NCBI GenBank assembly: GCA_050633905.1
Contig: JBOEHJ010000001.1
Coordinates: 25,314-89,313 of the forward strand
Length of the DNA: 64,000 bases
From: JANQPX01 sp050633905
GTDB lineage: Bacteria > Pseudomonadota > Alphaproteobacteria > Geminicoccales > Geminicoccaceae
Reading direction: 5' to 3'
In this document: positions 8,821 to 17,559 of the stretch, piece after piece
Position numbering within the stretch: the stretch's first letter is position 1
Layout of the letters: every line of letters begins with the position of its first letter
Translations under genes and position numbers: made by a program
The notes under the pieces: generated by a model
Told to the model about the DNA's origin: nothing
Seen by the model: only the letters and a program-made list of their open reading frames with translations
Database searches by the model: none

Positions 8821-9741
8821 TTGGCTACGACGATCGTCGAGGATAGCAAGAGCCATCAAAGCGCGACTCTGCTGCCGCGCTGGCTCACGGGCGACCATCC
8901 CTTTCCATGGGTTGCGCCGCTCCTTGCGATGGTCCTCGCCTTCGGCATCTATCCGCTCTTCTATGCGGTCTGGTTGACCATGAACCAGCAGAACCGGTTT
9001 ACCCGCGAGATCGAGTTCATCGGCGGACAGAACTGGCTGAAAGCCTTTGCTGACGAACGTATGTGGGGCTCGCTGGGCGTGACCTTCACCTATACCGTGA
9101 TCTGCCTGATCGTCCAGGTTGCCCTCGGCCTCGGCATTGCCCTGTTGCTGGATTGCGAGCGTCGCGGCTATGGCCTCTTGCGCTCCTTGATGACCTTGCC
9201 ATTGGTGGTGCCGCCTGCTGTTACTGGCCTCATGTTTCTTCTGATGGAAGACGCGCAGTTCGGCGTGCTGGCTTATTACCTCGGCGTGATTGGCCTTGCG
9301 GATCCCAGCAACCCAATTCTGGCCAATCGCTGGACGGCCTTACCAGGCGTCATGCTCGCCGACATCTGGCAATGGACGCCCTTCATGGTGCTGATCATCT
9401 TAGCGGGGCTGAGGGCCTTGCCAAAGGAACCGTTCGAGGCGGCCGCGATCGATGGGGCAGGGCCCGTTCAGGCCTTCAGACATTTGACCATGCCGATGCT
9501 TGGCCGCGTGCTTGCCGTTGCGGTCCTGATCCGCACGATCGATCTGTTTCGTATCTATGATTACATCTACGCGATGACCGGCGGTGGTCCAGGCACGGTG
9601 ACGGAGACGCTCAGCTTCTATGCCGGCCGCGCCTTTGGCGTCGCCGACTTTTCCTATGCCGCCACACTTAGTCTGATCACCCTGATCACACTCAATCTGG
9701 TCTGTTTCACCTTTATCAAGCTTGCTCGGGTGAAGTTCTGA
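8821..9741 (+). CDS. Sugar ABC transporter permease (MalF/UgpA-type, CUT1)
   Basis: Inner-membrane subunit of a carbohydrate ABC importer. The 306 residues contain six hydrophobic segments and the cytoplasmic EAA loop FEAAAIDGAGPVQAFRHLTM (about residues 205-224) that docks onto the ATPase. The predicted start is TTG at 8821; no ATG fits the N terminus better. The stop overlaps the start of the next permease by one base (TGATG). No ATP-binding subunit is encoded in the operon, so it must borrow a shared ATPase (MsmK/UgpC-type) encoded elsewhere. Confidence 0.9.
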   Translation: MATTIVEDSKSHQSATLLPRWLTGDHPFPWVAPLLAMVLAFGIYPLFYAVWLTMNQQNRFTREIEFIGGQNWLKAFADERMWGSLGVTFTYTVICLIVQVALGLGIALLLDCERRGYGLLRSLMTLPLVVPPAVTGLMFLLMEDAQFGVLAYYLGVIGLADPSNPILANRWTALPGVMLADIWQWTPFMVLIILAGLRALPKEPFEAAAIDGAGPVQAFRHLTMPMLGRVLAVAVLIRTIDLFRIYDYIYAMTGGGPGTVTETLSFYAGRAFGVADFSYAATLSLITLITLNLVCFTFIKLARVKF

Positions 9742-10622
9742 TGCAGAGCAGTCTCTCCTCGCGCCTGATCCGCGATGTCTTTGCCTGGATGGTGGTGCTG
9801 CTGTTCGTGTTTCCGCTGTTCTGGTGGGTCCTAGCCTCCTTCAAACCGTACACCGCGATTTTCAACCAGGTTCCGATTTACACCGATTTTACGCCGACCA
9901 CCGATAACTACGCGATCACCATTCTCGGCCAATCCAGGATCAATCTCGAAGGCGGGATCGGCGGTCAGACCGGCGGCGCGTCGAGTTACTATTCGGTACC
10001 GTCGATTGTCGACAGCATGATTGTGGCTATCGGGTCCACGATCTTGGCCGTGTTGCTCGCAACGCTGGCCGCTTACGGCCTCTCCCGATTTGCCTTCAAG
10101 GCCAAGCACCACTTCGTTTTCTTTGTCCTTGCCCAACGCATGATGCCGCCGATCGCGGTCGCCATCCCGTTGTTTTTCATTTTTCGCGATATTGGCCTGC
10201 GCGATACGCATCTCGGTCTGATCCTGGCCCACACCTTGATCAACCTGCCGCTCGCGACATTGCTCTTGAAAAGCTTCTTCGACGATGTGCCCAAGGAACT
10301 GGACGAGAGCGCCATGCTAGATGGTGCGTCACGCTTTACCATTTTCCGGCTGGTTACCCTACCATTGGTTAAGGGCGGCATGGCGGCGACCGCAGTGCTC
10401 TGTTTTATTTTTTCCTGGACCGAGTTCCTGATTTCGCTTCAGATGACGACCTCGATTCGCACGATACCTGTGAAGATAACAACATTCGTGACCTCGACGG
10501 GTACTGAATGGGGGATGATCACCGCACTCGGCAGTGCTGCTCTTCTGCCGAGTTTCATCTTCATCATGCTCGTCCAACGCCATCTGGTCCGCGGTCTGAC
10601 GCTTGGTTCTTTGAAAGAGTGA
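9741..10622 (+). CDS. Sugar ABC transporter permease (MalG/UgpE-type, CUT1)
   Basis: Second inner-membrane permease of the carbohydrate importer, 293 residues with six membrane segments. The EAA loop is LDESAMLDGASRFTIFRLVT (about residues 185-204), followed by LPLVKGGMAATAVLCFIFSW, as in MalG homologues. It is translationally coupled to the preceding permease and followed 63 bp later by the binding protein. It forms the heterodimeric channel with the product of 8821-9741. Confidence 0.92.
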   Translation: MQSSLSSRLIRDVFAWMVVLLFVFPLFWWVLASFKPYTAIFNQVPIYTDFTPTTDNYAITILGQSRINLEGGIGGQTGGASSYYSVPSIVDSMIVAIGSTILAVLLATLAAYGLSRFAFKAKHHFVFFVLAQRMMPPIAVAIPLFFIFRDIGLRDTHLGLILAHTLINLPLATLLLKSFFDDVPKELDESAMLDGASRFTIFRLVTLPLVKGGMAATAVLCFIFSWTEFLISLQMTTSIRTIPVKITTFVTSTGTEWGMITALGSAALLPSFIFIMLVQRHLVRGLTLGSLKE

Positions 10623-10685
10623 GAAAGATCCAACGTTAAACGGAATGCGTTCGAGATAACACCAAGCTCAAACAGGGAGGTTTCA

Positions 10686-12209
10686 ATGAGCTTTAAGCAA
10701 TATGATCGAAAAACCTATATTGCCGACCTGGCGGGACGCTTCGCCAGGCGCGGCATGACCAAGCGCGAGTTCATCAAAAAAGCAGCGATGGCCGGCGTCG
10801 GCTTCTCGGCGTTTTCCGCAAGCTTCCTGGGCGGGGTTCGCCCGTTCGGCGGCCTGACCAATCTCGGCACGCCGCTTGCCCAGGCCCAGACCCCTGACGA
10901 TGTCAGCGCTTGGCTGAAAGACGTCGGTAAGCCCTTCGCCGGCACCACCATCCGTTACACGTCGGAAGCTACGCCGCCGACCAATGTCGCTTCCGAGCTC
11001 AAAGGCGAATTCGAAGAGCTGACTGGCATCAATGTCGAGATCGAGATCGTGCCGCTTGAGCAGGTTCTGCAAAAGGCGACCCTTGATGCCCAGGGCCAGC
11101 TCGGCACCTATGATCTCTACTATCTGGATCAAGCCTGGGCCGCCTTGTTCTCGCCGGATACCATCAATCCGCGCGAGCTCTATGACACCAAGCCCGAACT
11201 CGCCATGCCCAGCTATGACTGGGACGACTTCTCGCAACCTTTGACCGACGGCATTGCCATGGCCTATGGCGCGCAGATGGGTGTGCCCTTTGATATTCCC
11301 ATCGCGATCCTGATGTACCGGAAAGATCTCTACGAGAAGCATGGCATCGAAGTGCCGACCACCATGGCCGATTACATGGAGGTCACCAAGGCGCTGCATG
11401 AGGCCGAGATTGGTAACGGCATTCATGGCACCACCGGCCAGCTCAAATCCGGTCACTATTCCCTGGAATGCGACTGGACCATCTGGCTTTGGGCCCATGG
11501 CGGATCGATCTTCAACAAGGACGGCATGTTCTCCGGCCATGATGAGCAGGGCATGGAAGGCCTGCGCTACATGCTCGAGCTGGTTGACTACATGCCGCCT
11601 GCCGCCAAGACCTGGACCTGGGACGGCCAGTGGCAGTCCATGGCCCAAGGTATCGCCGCGCAATGCATCTCCTGGGGCGAGTTCTTCCCGGGCCTCGATG
11701 GCGGCGATTCGAAAGTTGGTGGTGGCCTGATGGAAGCGGCGATCCCACCGGAGGAGACCTCGGTTCGAGCCCCCGAAGATGCCGGCTTCAATGAGATCCC
11801 ACATATCGGCCATCAAGGCGGTTCCTCAATAGCACTTTCGAAGTACTCGAAGAATCAGGATGCTGCCTGGTTGTTCATGCAGTGGGTCACCTCGAAAGAC
11901 GTTGTGGCGAGAAGCTCGACCGTTGGTGGCGGTGCTTCCCCGGTCCGGCTTTCCGCCTTCAAGGACGAGCGTGTGCTCGCTGCTGCCAAACCTGGTGCCG
12001 GCACCACCCGCCACTTCCCGGCAATCGAGTGGACGATCAACAACCGCATGGGCTCTGAGCCGGATATCCCGACCTGGGCGGAGATCGCCAACAACGTCAT
12101 TCCGGTCCGTCTCGGCGAGCTGCTTGCTGGCCAGTATGACAGTCCGGAAGCGGCGATGGAGGTGATCGCCAAAGAAACCGACGAACTAGCAGGCCCCTTC
12201 CGCGGCTAG
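10686..12209 (+). CDS. Sugar ABC transporter substrate-binding protein (family 1)
   Basis: Extracellular solute-binding protein, 507 residues. The N terminus carries a Tat-like signal (MTKREFIKKAAMAGVGFSAF: T-K-R-E-F-I-K followed by a hydrophobic core), which suggests export in folded form. The mature part has the two-lobed CUT1 receptor pattern, for example VPFDIPIAILMYRKDLYEKHG and a Trp-rich stretch (ECDWTIWLWAHGGSIFN, TWTWDGQWQ) well suited to stacking on sugars. GGGAGG lies 6 nt before ATG. At over 500 residues it is longer than most family members, as in several oligosaccharide receptors. The ligand is probably a product of the neighbouring lyase-like enzyme (inference). Confidence 0.9.
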   Translation: MSFKQYDRKTYIADLAGRFARRGMTKREFIKKAAMAGVGFSAFSASFLGGVRPFGGLTNLGTPLAQAQTPDDVSAWLKDVGKPFAGTTIRYTSEATPPTNVASELKGEFEELTGINVEIEIVPLEQVLQKATLDAQGQLGTYDLYYLDQAWAALFSPDTINPRELYDTKPELAMPSYDWDDFSQPLTDGIAMAYGAQMGVPFDIPIAILMYRKDLYEKHGIEVPTTMADYMEVTKALHEAEIGNGIHGTTGQLKSGHYSLECDWTIWLWAHGGSIFNKDGMFSGHDEQGMEGLRYMLELVDYMPPAAKTWTWDGQWQSMAQGIAAQCISWGEFFPGLDGGDSKVGGGLMEAAIPPEETSVRAPEDAGFNEIPHIGHQGGSSIALSKYSKNQDAAWLFMQWVTSKDVVARSSTVGGGASPVRLSAFKDERVLAAAKPGAGTTRHFPAIEWTINNRMGSEPDIPTWAEIANNVIPVRLGELLAGQYDSPEAAMEVIAKETDELAGPFRG

Positions 12210-12252
12210 TCGTCAGCGACGACGGACGTCGCTTGCCGTCGCTAGCTGACGA
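12210..12252 (+). repeat. Inverted repeat just behind the ABC operon
   Basis: TCGTCAGC (12210-12217) is the reverse complement of GCTGACGA (12245-12252), with further GTCG/CGAC pairing possible in the 27-nt centre. It begins at the stop codon of the binding-protein gene and precedes a better terminator hairpin, so it may stabilise the 3' end. Confidence 0.5.
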
Positions 12253-12260
12253 GACGTAAG

Positions 12261-12304
12261 AAATGATGGGTGGGACTCTTCAGGGTTCCGCCCATTTCAT
12301 TTGC
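12261..12304 (+). terminator. Hairpin terminator of the sugar ABC operon
   Basis: AAATGATGGGTGGGA pairs with TTCCGCCCATTTCATTT across an 11-nt loop, with one bulge and one G-T pair. The extended stem has an A-rich left flank and a moderately T-rich right flank, typical of a bidirectional intrinsic terminator, though there is no long T run. Confidence 0.65.
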
Positions 12305-12345
12305 TGGTTTATCTCTAACGTTGGATCTTACCGAGGACGTCAAAA

Positions 12346-12410
12346 AACTTGGCGGCATACCATCGAGCCGGACCTTAGCGTTCCAAGCCCATGAGGTGGC
12401 CACGCCACAT
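12346..12410 (-). repeat. Dispersed 3'-UTR double-hairpin element, copy A
   Basis: Core hairpin GTGGC-CAC-GCCAC at 12396-12408, three bases behind the TAA of the SDR gene (minus strand). Reading on the minus strand it continues to a second stem CTTGG...CCAAG that ends in TTTTTT, so this copy looks like a working intrinsic terminator. The head AACTTGGCGGCATACC (12346-12361) matches the heads of the copies at 21917 and 63941. Confidence 0.65.
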
Positions 12411-12411
12411 A

Positions 12412-13116
12412 TTAAACTGAGCGGGTGAGGCCGCCGTCGATTCTTAGGTTTTGGCCGGTGATGTAGGCGGCATCGTCGGAGGCGAGGTAGGCGATGAGTG
12501 ATGAGACTTCGGCTGCTTTGCCATAGCGGCCCATGGGGATGCGGGCGCGGCGGTCGTCGGTTTCGGGCAAGCTGTCGATAAAGCCGGGCAGAATGTTGTT
12601 CATGCGGATATTGTCTCCGGCATGCTTGTCTGCGAACAGCTTGGTAAAGCTTGCGAGAGCGGCGCGGAAGACGCCTGAAGTTGGAAACAAGGGATCGGGT
12701 TCGAAGACGGCGAAGGTCGAGATGTTCAAGATCGTCCCGCCGCCCTGAGCGACCATGATTGGCACCACCAGGCGGGTGGGGCGGATGACATTCAGGAGAT
12801 AAACCTCCATACCGGTATGCCAGTCCTCGTCGCTGATCTCCAGGACTGGACCTTTCGGTCCGTGGCCGGCGGAATTGACCAAGACATCGATCTTGCCGAA
12901 GCGTTCCATCGCGATGTCGACGATTTTTTGCAAGTCCCCGGTGGACCGGTTCGAGCCAGTAACGCCAACCCCGCCAAGCTCGGCGGCCAGCGCTTCGCCT
13001 TTGCCCGATGAGGACAGGATGGCAATGTTGTAGCCATCCTCAGCAAGCCGTCGCGCCGTGTCCGCGCCCATGCCGCTACCTCCGGCAGTAATCACGGCAA
13101 CTTTCGGGCTGGTCAT
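12412..13116 (-). CDS. SDR-family protein lacking the catalytic Tyr and Lys
   Basis: Rossmann-fold short-chain dehydrogenase/reductase homologue, 234 residues. The nucleotide-binding glycine motif is TAGGSGMG (about residues 10-17), the NNAG motif is NSAGHG (81-86) and the catalytic-site Ser is in NIST (133). The usual YxxxK is replaced by SGVFR (147-151), so both Tyr and Lys are lost. The C terminus (NNILPGFIDSLPETD, YITGQNLRIDGG) is otherwise canonical. I believe related proteins with this substitution exist in other alphaproteobacteria. It may bind a nucleotide without normal SDR chemistry, or use another proton relay. It is a single-gene unit ending in a dispersed hairpin element. Confidence 0.8.
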   Translation of the reverse strand: MTSPKVAVITAGGSGMGADTARRLAEDGYNIAILSSSGKGEALAAELGGVGVTGSNRSTGDLQKIVDIAMERFGKIDVLVNSAGHGPKGPVLEISDEDWHTGMEVYLLNVIRPTRLVVPIMVAQGGGTILNISTFAVFEPDPLFPTSGVFRAALASFTKLFADKHAGDNIRMNNILPGFIDSLPETDDRRARIPMGRYGKAAEVSSLIAYLASDDAAYITGQNLRIDGGLTRSV

Positions 13117-13271
13117 CTCGGTTTCTCCAACTGATCAACGGGATTCGAACAACGAAACTGCGACCGGCAGCTTACGATCATGTGAGCAGAAAAAGAACCA
13201 TCGCAAGAAACGGGTCGTTCCCGATAAGAAAGGACGACATCCTTGCTCAAGGATAAGCAAAGGAGGATGTC

Positions 13272-13739
13272 ATGTCATTTCAGATCTCTGCCCTACCTAT
13301 AGAGCCGTTCCAGGATCTTTTTGGGCTTGATGACGACAGGCTTGAGGCTAAAGGCGTCAGGCGAATGATTGTCGATGAATGTCCGGGTTTTCCTTGTCGG
13401 TTGTCTTTGAAAGATATGGAGGTCGGCGACAGTGTTCTCTTGTTGAACTATGAACACCAGCCAACGTCATCTCCCTATCGATCAAGCCATGCCATCTTCA
13501 TCGGCGAGGGCTCTGTCCAGGCAACATTGTCGCCGGGTGAAGTTCCGCTGCAATTGCAACGTCGCCTGCTCTCAATGCGCGGCTTCGATGCTGACGGTAT
13601 GATGATCGATGCCGATGTCCTGGATGGTGCCGACTTGGCGCAGTCAGCGGAAAGAATGTTGGCCGATCCGTCAATCAGCTACCTGCATGTCCATAACGCG
13701 AAACGTGGTTGCTATGCGGCCCGCATCGATCGTTGTTGA
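13272..13739 (+). CDS. DUF1203 family protein
   Basis: A 155-residue soluble protein of the DUF1203 family, whose function is unknown. Recognisable family segments are ECPGFPCRLSLKDMEVGD, LLNYEHQPTSSPYRSSHAIF and the C-terminal YLHVHNAKRGCYAARID. A perfect AGGAGG lies 6 nt before ATG at 13272. It is monocistronic, convergent with the SMP-30 gene. Confidence 0.75.
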   Translation: MSFQISALPIEPFQDLFGLDDDRLEAKGVRRMIVDECPGFPCRLSLKDMEVGDSVLLLNYEHQPTSSPYRSSHAIFIGEGSVQATLSPGEVPLQLQRRLLSMRGFDADGMMIDADVLDGADLAQSAERMLADPSISYLHVHNAKRGCYAARIDRC

Positions 13740-13764
13740 GGGACATAGATCATCTAAAGCTGTC

Positions 13765-13795
13765 GGCAGGTGAGCTGCTATGTCAGCCACCTGCC
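13765..13795. terminator. Bidirectional hairpin between convergent genes
   Basis: GGCAGGTG-A-GCTG pairs with CAGC-CACCTGCC around a 6-nt loop: 12 paired bases with a single bulged A. It covers the last codons and stop of the SMP-30 gene and lies 26 bp behind the DUF1203 stop, so it can serve both strands. There is no T run, so termination strength is uncertain. Confidence 0.6.
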
Positions 13796-14751
13796 ACGCC
13801 TTGGGTGTTCACATAAAGAGCGTAGAGAGATTGGCTCGCTGCCATGAACAGACGGTTGCGTTCAGCACCGCCAAAGCAGACATTGGCGCAACGTTCAGGA
13901 AGCGCGATCCGGCCGATCTTGGTGCCGTCGGGAGCAAAGACCAGAACGCCATCCAGCGCCTCGTTGCCCATACCCCAACCGCACCAGAGATTGCCGTCGA
14001 TATCACAGCGCATGCCATCGGGCGTACCGCCTGGGCCGGCATCGATATGCACCCGTTTGTTGTTAAGCGTTTTTCCATCGGTGGCGACATCATACGCTAG
14101 AACCTTCCGATGGGGTACGCCCCGGCTTTCGACGATGTAGAGGATGCTCTCATCCGGCGAGAAGCAAAGTCCGTTCGGTCCGAGGATGCCTTCCGCGACA
14201 ACGGTGACCGCACCGTTGTCGCTGTCGATCCGATAGACCATCTGGTCAAGCTCGGGCTCTGCCTTATGCCCCTCGTAATTGCCGTGGATGCCGAAAACGG
14301 GATCGGTAAACCAGATCGAGCCGTCAGATTTGACCACAACATCGTTGGGTGAGTTCAGCCTCTTGCCGTCGATGCTGTCAACCAGTACCTCCACACGACC
14401 ATCGTAATCCGTCCGCGTCACGCGCCGCCCATGCTCACACGTAACGAGCCGTCCGTGACGGTCGCGGGTGTTGCCGTTGGCGAAGTTGGACGGTTGGCGA
14501 AAGGTGCTGACATTGCCGGTTGTCTCATCCCATTTCAGGACGCGGTTATTCGGGATGTCACTCCACAATAGATAGCGGCCATCGCCGAACCAGACGGGAC
14601 CTTCCGACCAGCGGCAGCCGGTATAGAGGCGTTCGACGGCAGCGCTGAAAATCCTATAGCCTTCGAAACGCGGATCGAGGGTTTCGATGAGGGGATCAGG
14701 ATAGCGGGGGTGATCGCGCCAGCCGGCGCTTGGTGGGTGACGAAAATGCAT
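13783..14751 (-). CDS. SMP-30/gluconolactonase/LRE-type protein
   Basis: Six-bladed beta-propeller lactonase homologue, 322 residues. Members hydrolyse sugar lactones with a divalent metal. Visible motifs are GCRWSEGPVWFGDGRYLLWS (metal-ligand Glu in SEGP, about residue 50), NSPNDVVVKSDGSIWFTDP (Asn and Asp ligands) and LGPNGLCFSPDESILYIVES. No signal peptide is evident, so it is probably cytosolic. It is divergent from the aconitase X pair, which may belong to the same sugar-acid or hydroxy-acid pathway. The substrate is not determinable. Confidence 0.85.
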   Translation of the reverse strand: MHFRHPPSAGWRDHPRYPDPLIETLDPRFEGYRIFSAAVERLYTGCRWSEGPVWFGDGRYLLWSDIPNNRVLKWDETTGNVSTFRQPSNFANGNTRDRHGRLVTCEHGRRVTRTDYDGRVEVLVDSIDGKRLNSPNDVVVKSDGSIWFTDPVFGIHGNYEGHKAEPELDQMVYRIDSDNGAVTVVAEGILGPNGLCFSPDESILYIVESRGVPHRKVLAYDVATDGKTLNNKRVHIDAGPGGTPDGMRCDIDGNLWCGWGMGNEALDGVLVFAPDGTKIGRIALPERCANVCFGGAERNRLFMAASQSLYALYVNTQGVAGG

Positions 14752-14861
14752 CCCGTTTCATCCTTGCTTTGCAGAGACCGCGACATCGTTCATGTTGAAT
14801 AGCACCATTGCGGTCATGTCCAAAGGTCTGCTGTTGATCGGCTAGGAGCGATTTCAGAAAA

Positions 14862-16124
14862 ATGACAATGAAGCTGAACGATGACGAACAGGCCATGCTG
14901 GCTGGTGAGCAAGGACGTCCGCGCCAGTTCGCGATGCAGCAGATCCTGCGCGTCGGTAATTTTTTCGATGCCACCGATACCGTCCCGATCTCACAAGTGC
15001 ATCTGATGGCAGATCCGGAATCATTAGGACCGGCCTCGGTCGACTTCCTGGAAGACTTTGCCCGCTGTCCCGCAGAAGAACGGAAAGTCCAAGTCCCCTC
15101 AATTACCGATCCGCGCGGCGTGGATTTTTCGGCCTATAAGCGCCTCGGTCAGACCGAGGAGATGGCGGCGTTGGAGTGCCGTATGATCGGTGCGCTCGAA
15201 GCCTTCGGTTTTATGATGACTAATACCTGCATCAATTATCAAACAATCTGTCCGCCTGTCTTCGGTGAGCACATTGCCTTCGGTGATACCGGCTCCTCGA
15301 TCTATGCCAATAGTGTCCAGGGTGCCCGCACCAATTTCGAAGGCGGTCCATCGGCGCTGGCGGCGGCATTGACGGGGCGAACCGCGCGCTACGGTTTTCA
15401 TCTCGACCAACATCGGCTGGGTCGATGCCTGTATGAGGTCAGGTTTTGTCCGAGCGATCTCGCCGAATGGGGGGCACTTGGTGCCCTTGTCGGTCGGGAG
15501 ATGGGTTCCTATTGGGAGGTCCCGGTGCTTGTCGGTATCGACAGGACGCCAACCTCAGATGAGCTGAAGCAATTCGGAGCCGCCCTTGCCAGTTTCGGCT
15601 CGACCCCGCTCTTTCACATGGTTGGCGTGACACCGGAAGCTTCAGCGTTGAACGACGTCTTTGACGGTCCGCCGCCCAGGGCAAAACGTCTCAATAATGC
15701 GGATGTCGAGGCACTGATCGAGAGCTATCAACCCGCCGATGATCAACTCGACGTCGTGGTGTTCGCAGGTCCCCAGCTATCCTTGATGGAAATGAACACA
15801 TTGGCCGGCTTGCTGGCGGGCAATGTGGTCCACCAAGATGTGACGCTCATCGCGACGACCTCGCCAGAAATCAAGACGGCCGCCACGCGGATGGGGTTGG
15901 TCAAGAAGATCGAAGCCGCAGGTGGCATGGTCCTGGAAGGCGTTTGCTTCTACCAGATGTATGCCCGCGAGATCGGCGAGGCCAATGGCTGGAAACGGCT
16001 GATGAGCAATTCCGCCAAGTTGGTCAACATCCTCGGCGGTTACGGCTACGAGCCGGTGCTTGCGAGCATGGAAAGCTGTGTCGAGAGCGCCGTTCAGGGC
16101 AGAATCGTTGGAGGTGGATCATGA
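14862..16124 (+). CDS. Aconitase X catalytic (large) subunit
   Basis: Large subunit of a two-component aconitase X. In characterised bacterial cases this dehydrates cis-3-hydroxy-L-proline using an Fe-S cluster and the small swivel subunit. The 420-residue protein carries TNTCINYQTICPPVFGEHIA (cluster Cys and conserved GEH), SIYANSVQGARTNFEGGPSA and ALTGRTARYGFHLD, all typical of the family. The last four bases overlap the small-subunit gene (ATGA). A TRAP importer follows downstream and an SMP-30 lactonase is divergent, consistent with catabolism of an imported hydroxy- or imino-acid. Hydroxyproline is the best guess, not proven. Confidence 0.82.
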   Translation: MTMKLNDDEQAMLAGEQGRPRQFAMQQILRVGNFFDATDTVPISQVHLMADPESLGPASVDFLEDFARCPAEERKVQVPSITDPRGVDFSAYKRLGQTEEMAALECRMIGALEAFGFMMTNTCINYQTICPPVFGEHIAFGDTGSSIYANSVQGARTNFEGGPSALAAALTGRTARYGFHLDQHRLGRCLYEVRFCPSDLAEWGALGALVGREMGSYWEVPVLVGIDRTPTSDELKQFGAALASFGSTPLFHMVGVTPEASALNDVFDGPPPRAKRLNNADVEALIESYQPADDQLDVVVFAGPQLSLMEMNTLAGLLAGNVVHQDVTLIATTSPEIKTAATRMGLVKKIEAAGGMVLEGVCFYQMYAREIGEANGWKRLMSNSAKLVNILGGYGYEPVLASMESCVESAVQGRIVGGGS

Positions 16125-16525
16125 GCCGCGTCTATAAGGGCCATATCGGGATCGGCGCGAAGGTTACCGGCAAGGCCTTGGTAGCGAATGACAATTTTTC
16201 CGCCAGATACGATCTGGATCGGATCGAGGGGACTTTCTCGAGGCCCAGCCACAAGCTCTTTGGTCAAAGTTACAAAAACAAAATCCTGATCCTGAATGCC
16301 GCCAAGGGTGGTGTGGCGACGGCTTGGATGCTCCACGACATGATTACGCGCGGTATCGCACCCGCAGCCCTCGTTCTGAACGCTGCCAACCCCATCATGG
16401 CCCAAGGAGCAGCCTTTGCCGCGCTCCCGATGATCGATCGCTTCGAGGTGGATATTACCAGTGTCGTGGAAAGCGGTGTCGAGGTGACGGTCGTTCCTGA
16501 GCGCGGTGAACTAATTGTGTCCTAG
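16121..16525 (+). CDS. Aconitase X swivel (small) subunit
   Basis: A 134-residue DUF126/aconitase-X swivel-domain protein that completes the active site of the large subunit. It begins MSRVYKGHIGIGAKVTGKAL, and the family motif KGGVATAWMLHDM (about residues 62-74) with the preceding ILILNAAKG loop is present. The real start is ATG 16121, overlapping the large-subunit stop as ATGA; longer in-frame readings run back inside the first gene. Confidence 0.85.
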   Translation: MSRVYKGHIGIGAKVTGKALVANDNFSARYDLDRIEGTFSRPSHKLFGQSYKNKILILNAAKGGVATAWMLHDMITRGIAPAALVLNAANPIMAQGAAFAALPMIDRFEVDITSVVESGVEVTVVPERGELIVS

Positions 16526-16939
16526 CTTCGTCGAGATCCAATCAGCTTTTCTTTAGCTCGTGTTTGAGATCTTGATCTCCATGCCAAATAATGAAGTGGC
16601 CATCGGATTACTCTTCACCGTTTCTTTACTTTTACGAATGATCCTGCGTGCTCTTGCTGGTCCATGCGATCCTGGGAATCCACCCGCCTACAAGAAAGAG
16701 GGGGGAGGCTCAGATTCCTAGGGCTGTACGGACCTGATCATCAGGGTCGCACAGGGGGGGTGACCTATCGTGAAGACGGCAGAAAAAAGAGCCAGTGCTC
16801 ATCGGAAAGGATTAAATCCGCAGCTTAGCTGATTGGCTTTCAGCCTTGGGCCTGCGTGCACTGGCAACCCGATGATGCGGGCCATGCCACTGGAATTCCA
16901 TGGCGAAGCATGTAGGATGGAAAAAAAGGGAGGCAGACC
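16526..16939. other. Intergenic region upstream of TRAP operon 2
   Basis: About 410 bp with no supportable gene. At 16566-16612 there is a probable degenerate copy of the dispersed hairpin element (CCAAATAATGAAGTGGCCAT, preceded by a perfect GAGATC-TT-GATCTC hairpin), but the right arm of its core hairpin is lost. CCTGATCATCAGG near 16733 is a near-palindrome that could be an operator. Confidence 0.35.
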
Positions 16940-16993
16940 ATGATCTTCATGGTGCTGGGTGCTAGCTGCAAAACGGTGGCATCGAACACATGA
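16940..16993 (+). CDS. Leader peptide of TRAP operon 2
   Basis: A 17-codon ORF, MIFMVLGASCKTVASNT, starts 6 nt behind a GGGAGG (16928-16933). Its TGA (16991-16993) overlaps the ATG of dctQ2 (16990) as ATGA. dctQ2 has no Shine-Dalgarno of its own, so the leader probably delivers ribosomes to it. The sequence is unlike the leaders of the other two TRAP operons, which points to conserved architecture rather than conserved peptide. Confidence 0.55.
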   Translation: MIFMVLGASCKTVASNT

Positions 16994-17556
16994 CTGCTGT
17001 TGCGTCGGTAGCGCAATCACTTGCGCGTCTGAACGATCATCTCCTCCATGTCTGCCGCTATCTCTTGATCACCATCGTCGGTGTGATCGCCGTGATCATG
17101 GTGGCCGCTGTTTTCTATCGCCATGTCCTCGACAACTCGATCACCTGGGCGGAAGAGGGCTGTAAATATCTGATGGTTTGGCTGGCCCTCTTGGGCGCAC
17201 CGATCGCTCTTCGCCATGCCGGCCATATCAATATCGACCTCCTGATCAAGCTGTTTCCGGCGCGGGGCCGTCAGGCGTTCTACCTCCTCATCCACCTCGT
17301 GATCATCGCCACGATGGGACTGCTTCTCTGGCAGGGCTGGATCTTCGCGCAATCGGGGGCTCGCCAGGTGGCGTCCAGCTTCAACGCCTCGATGCTCTGG
17401 ATGTATATCGCGATTCCGATCGGCTCGGCGCTCACCTGTCTGGTTGCTCTGGAGCATTCTCTAAAAGCGTTGGTCGGCATCGCCGATCCCAGCCAGGGCC
17501 TATCCGAACAGCACAGTGCCATCATCGACGGTCCCGAGCCGGACCGGGCTGACTAA
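16990..17556 (+). CDS. TRAP transporter small permease (DctQ), operon 2
   Basis: Membrane partner of the DctM that follows. 188 residues with four hydrophobic segments. The hallmark FYRHVLDNSITWAEEGCKYL follows helix 1, and LMVWLALLGAPIALRHAGH matches the conserved second helix. It is translationally coupled to a leader ORF and 3 bp upstream of dctM2. It is a paralogue of the DctQ at 293-841, with the same spacing of motifs but more divergence than the DctM pair. Confidence 0.92.
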   Translation: MTAVASVAQSLARLNDHLLHVCRYLLITIVGVIAVIMVAAVFYRHVLDNSITWAEEGCKYLMVWLALLGAPIALRHAGHINIDLLIKLFPARGRQAFYLLIHLVIIATMGLLLWQGWIFAQSGARQVASSFNASMLWMYIAIPIGSALTCLVALEHSLKALVGIADPSQGLSEQHSAIIDGPEPDRAD

Positions 17557-17559
17557 GTT

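Noticed and set aside
16799..17020. Minus-strand 73-codon frame opposite the TRAP 2 leader
   Set aside because: No Shine-Dalgarno, no recognisable product, and it overlaps the better-supported leader and dctQ2.
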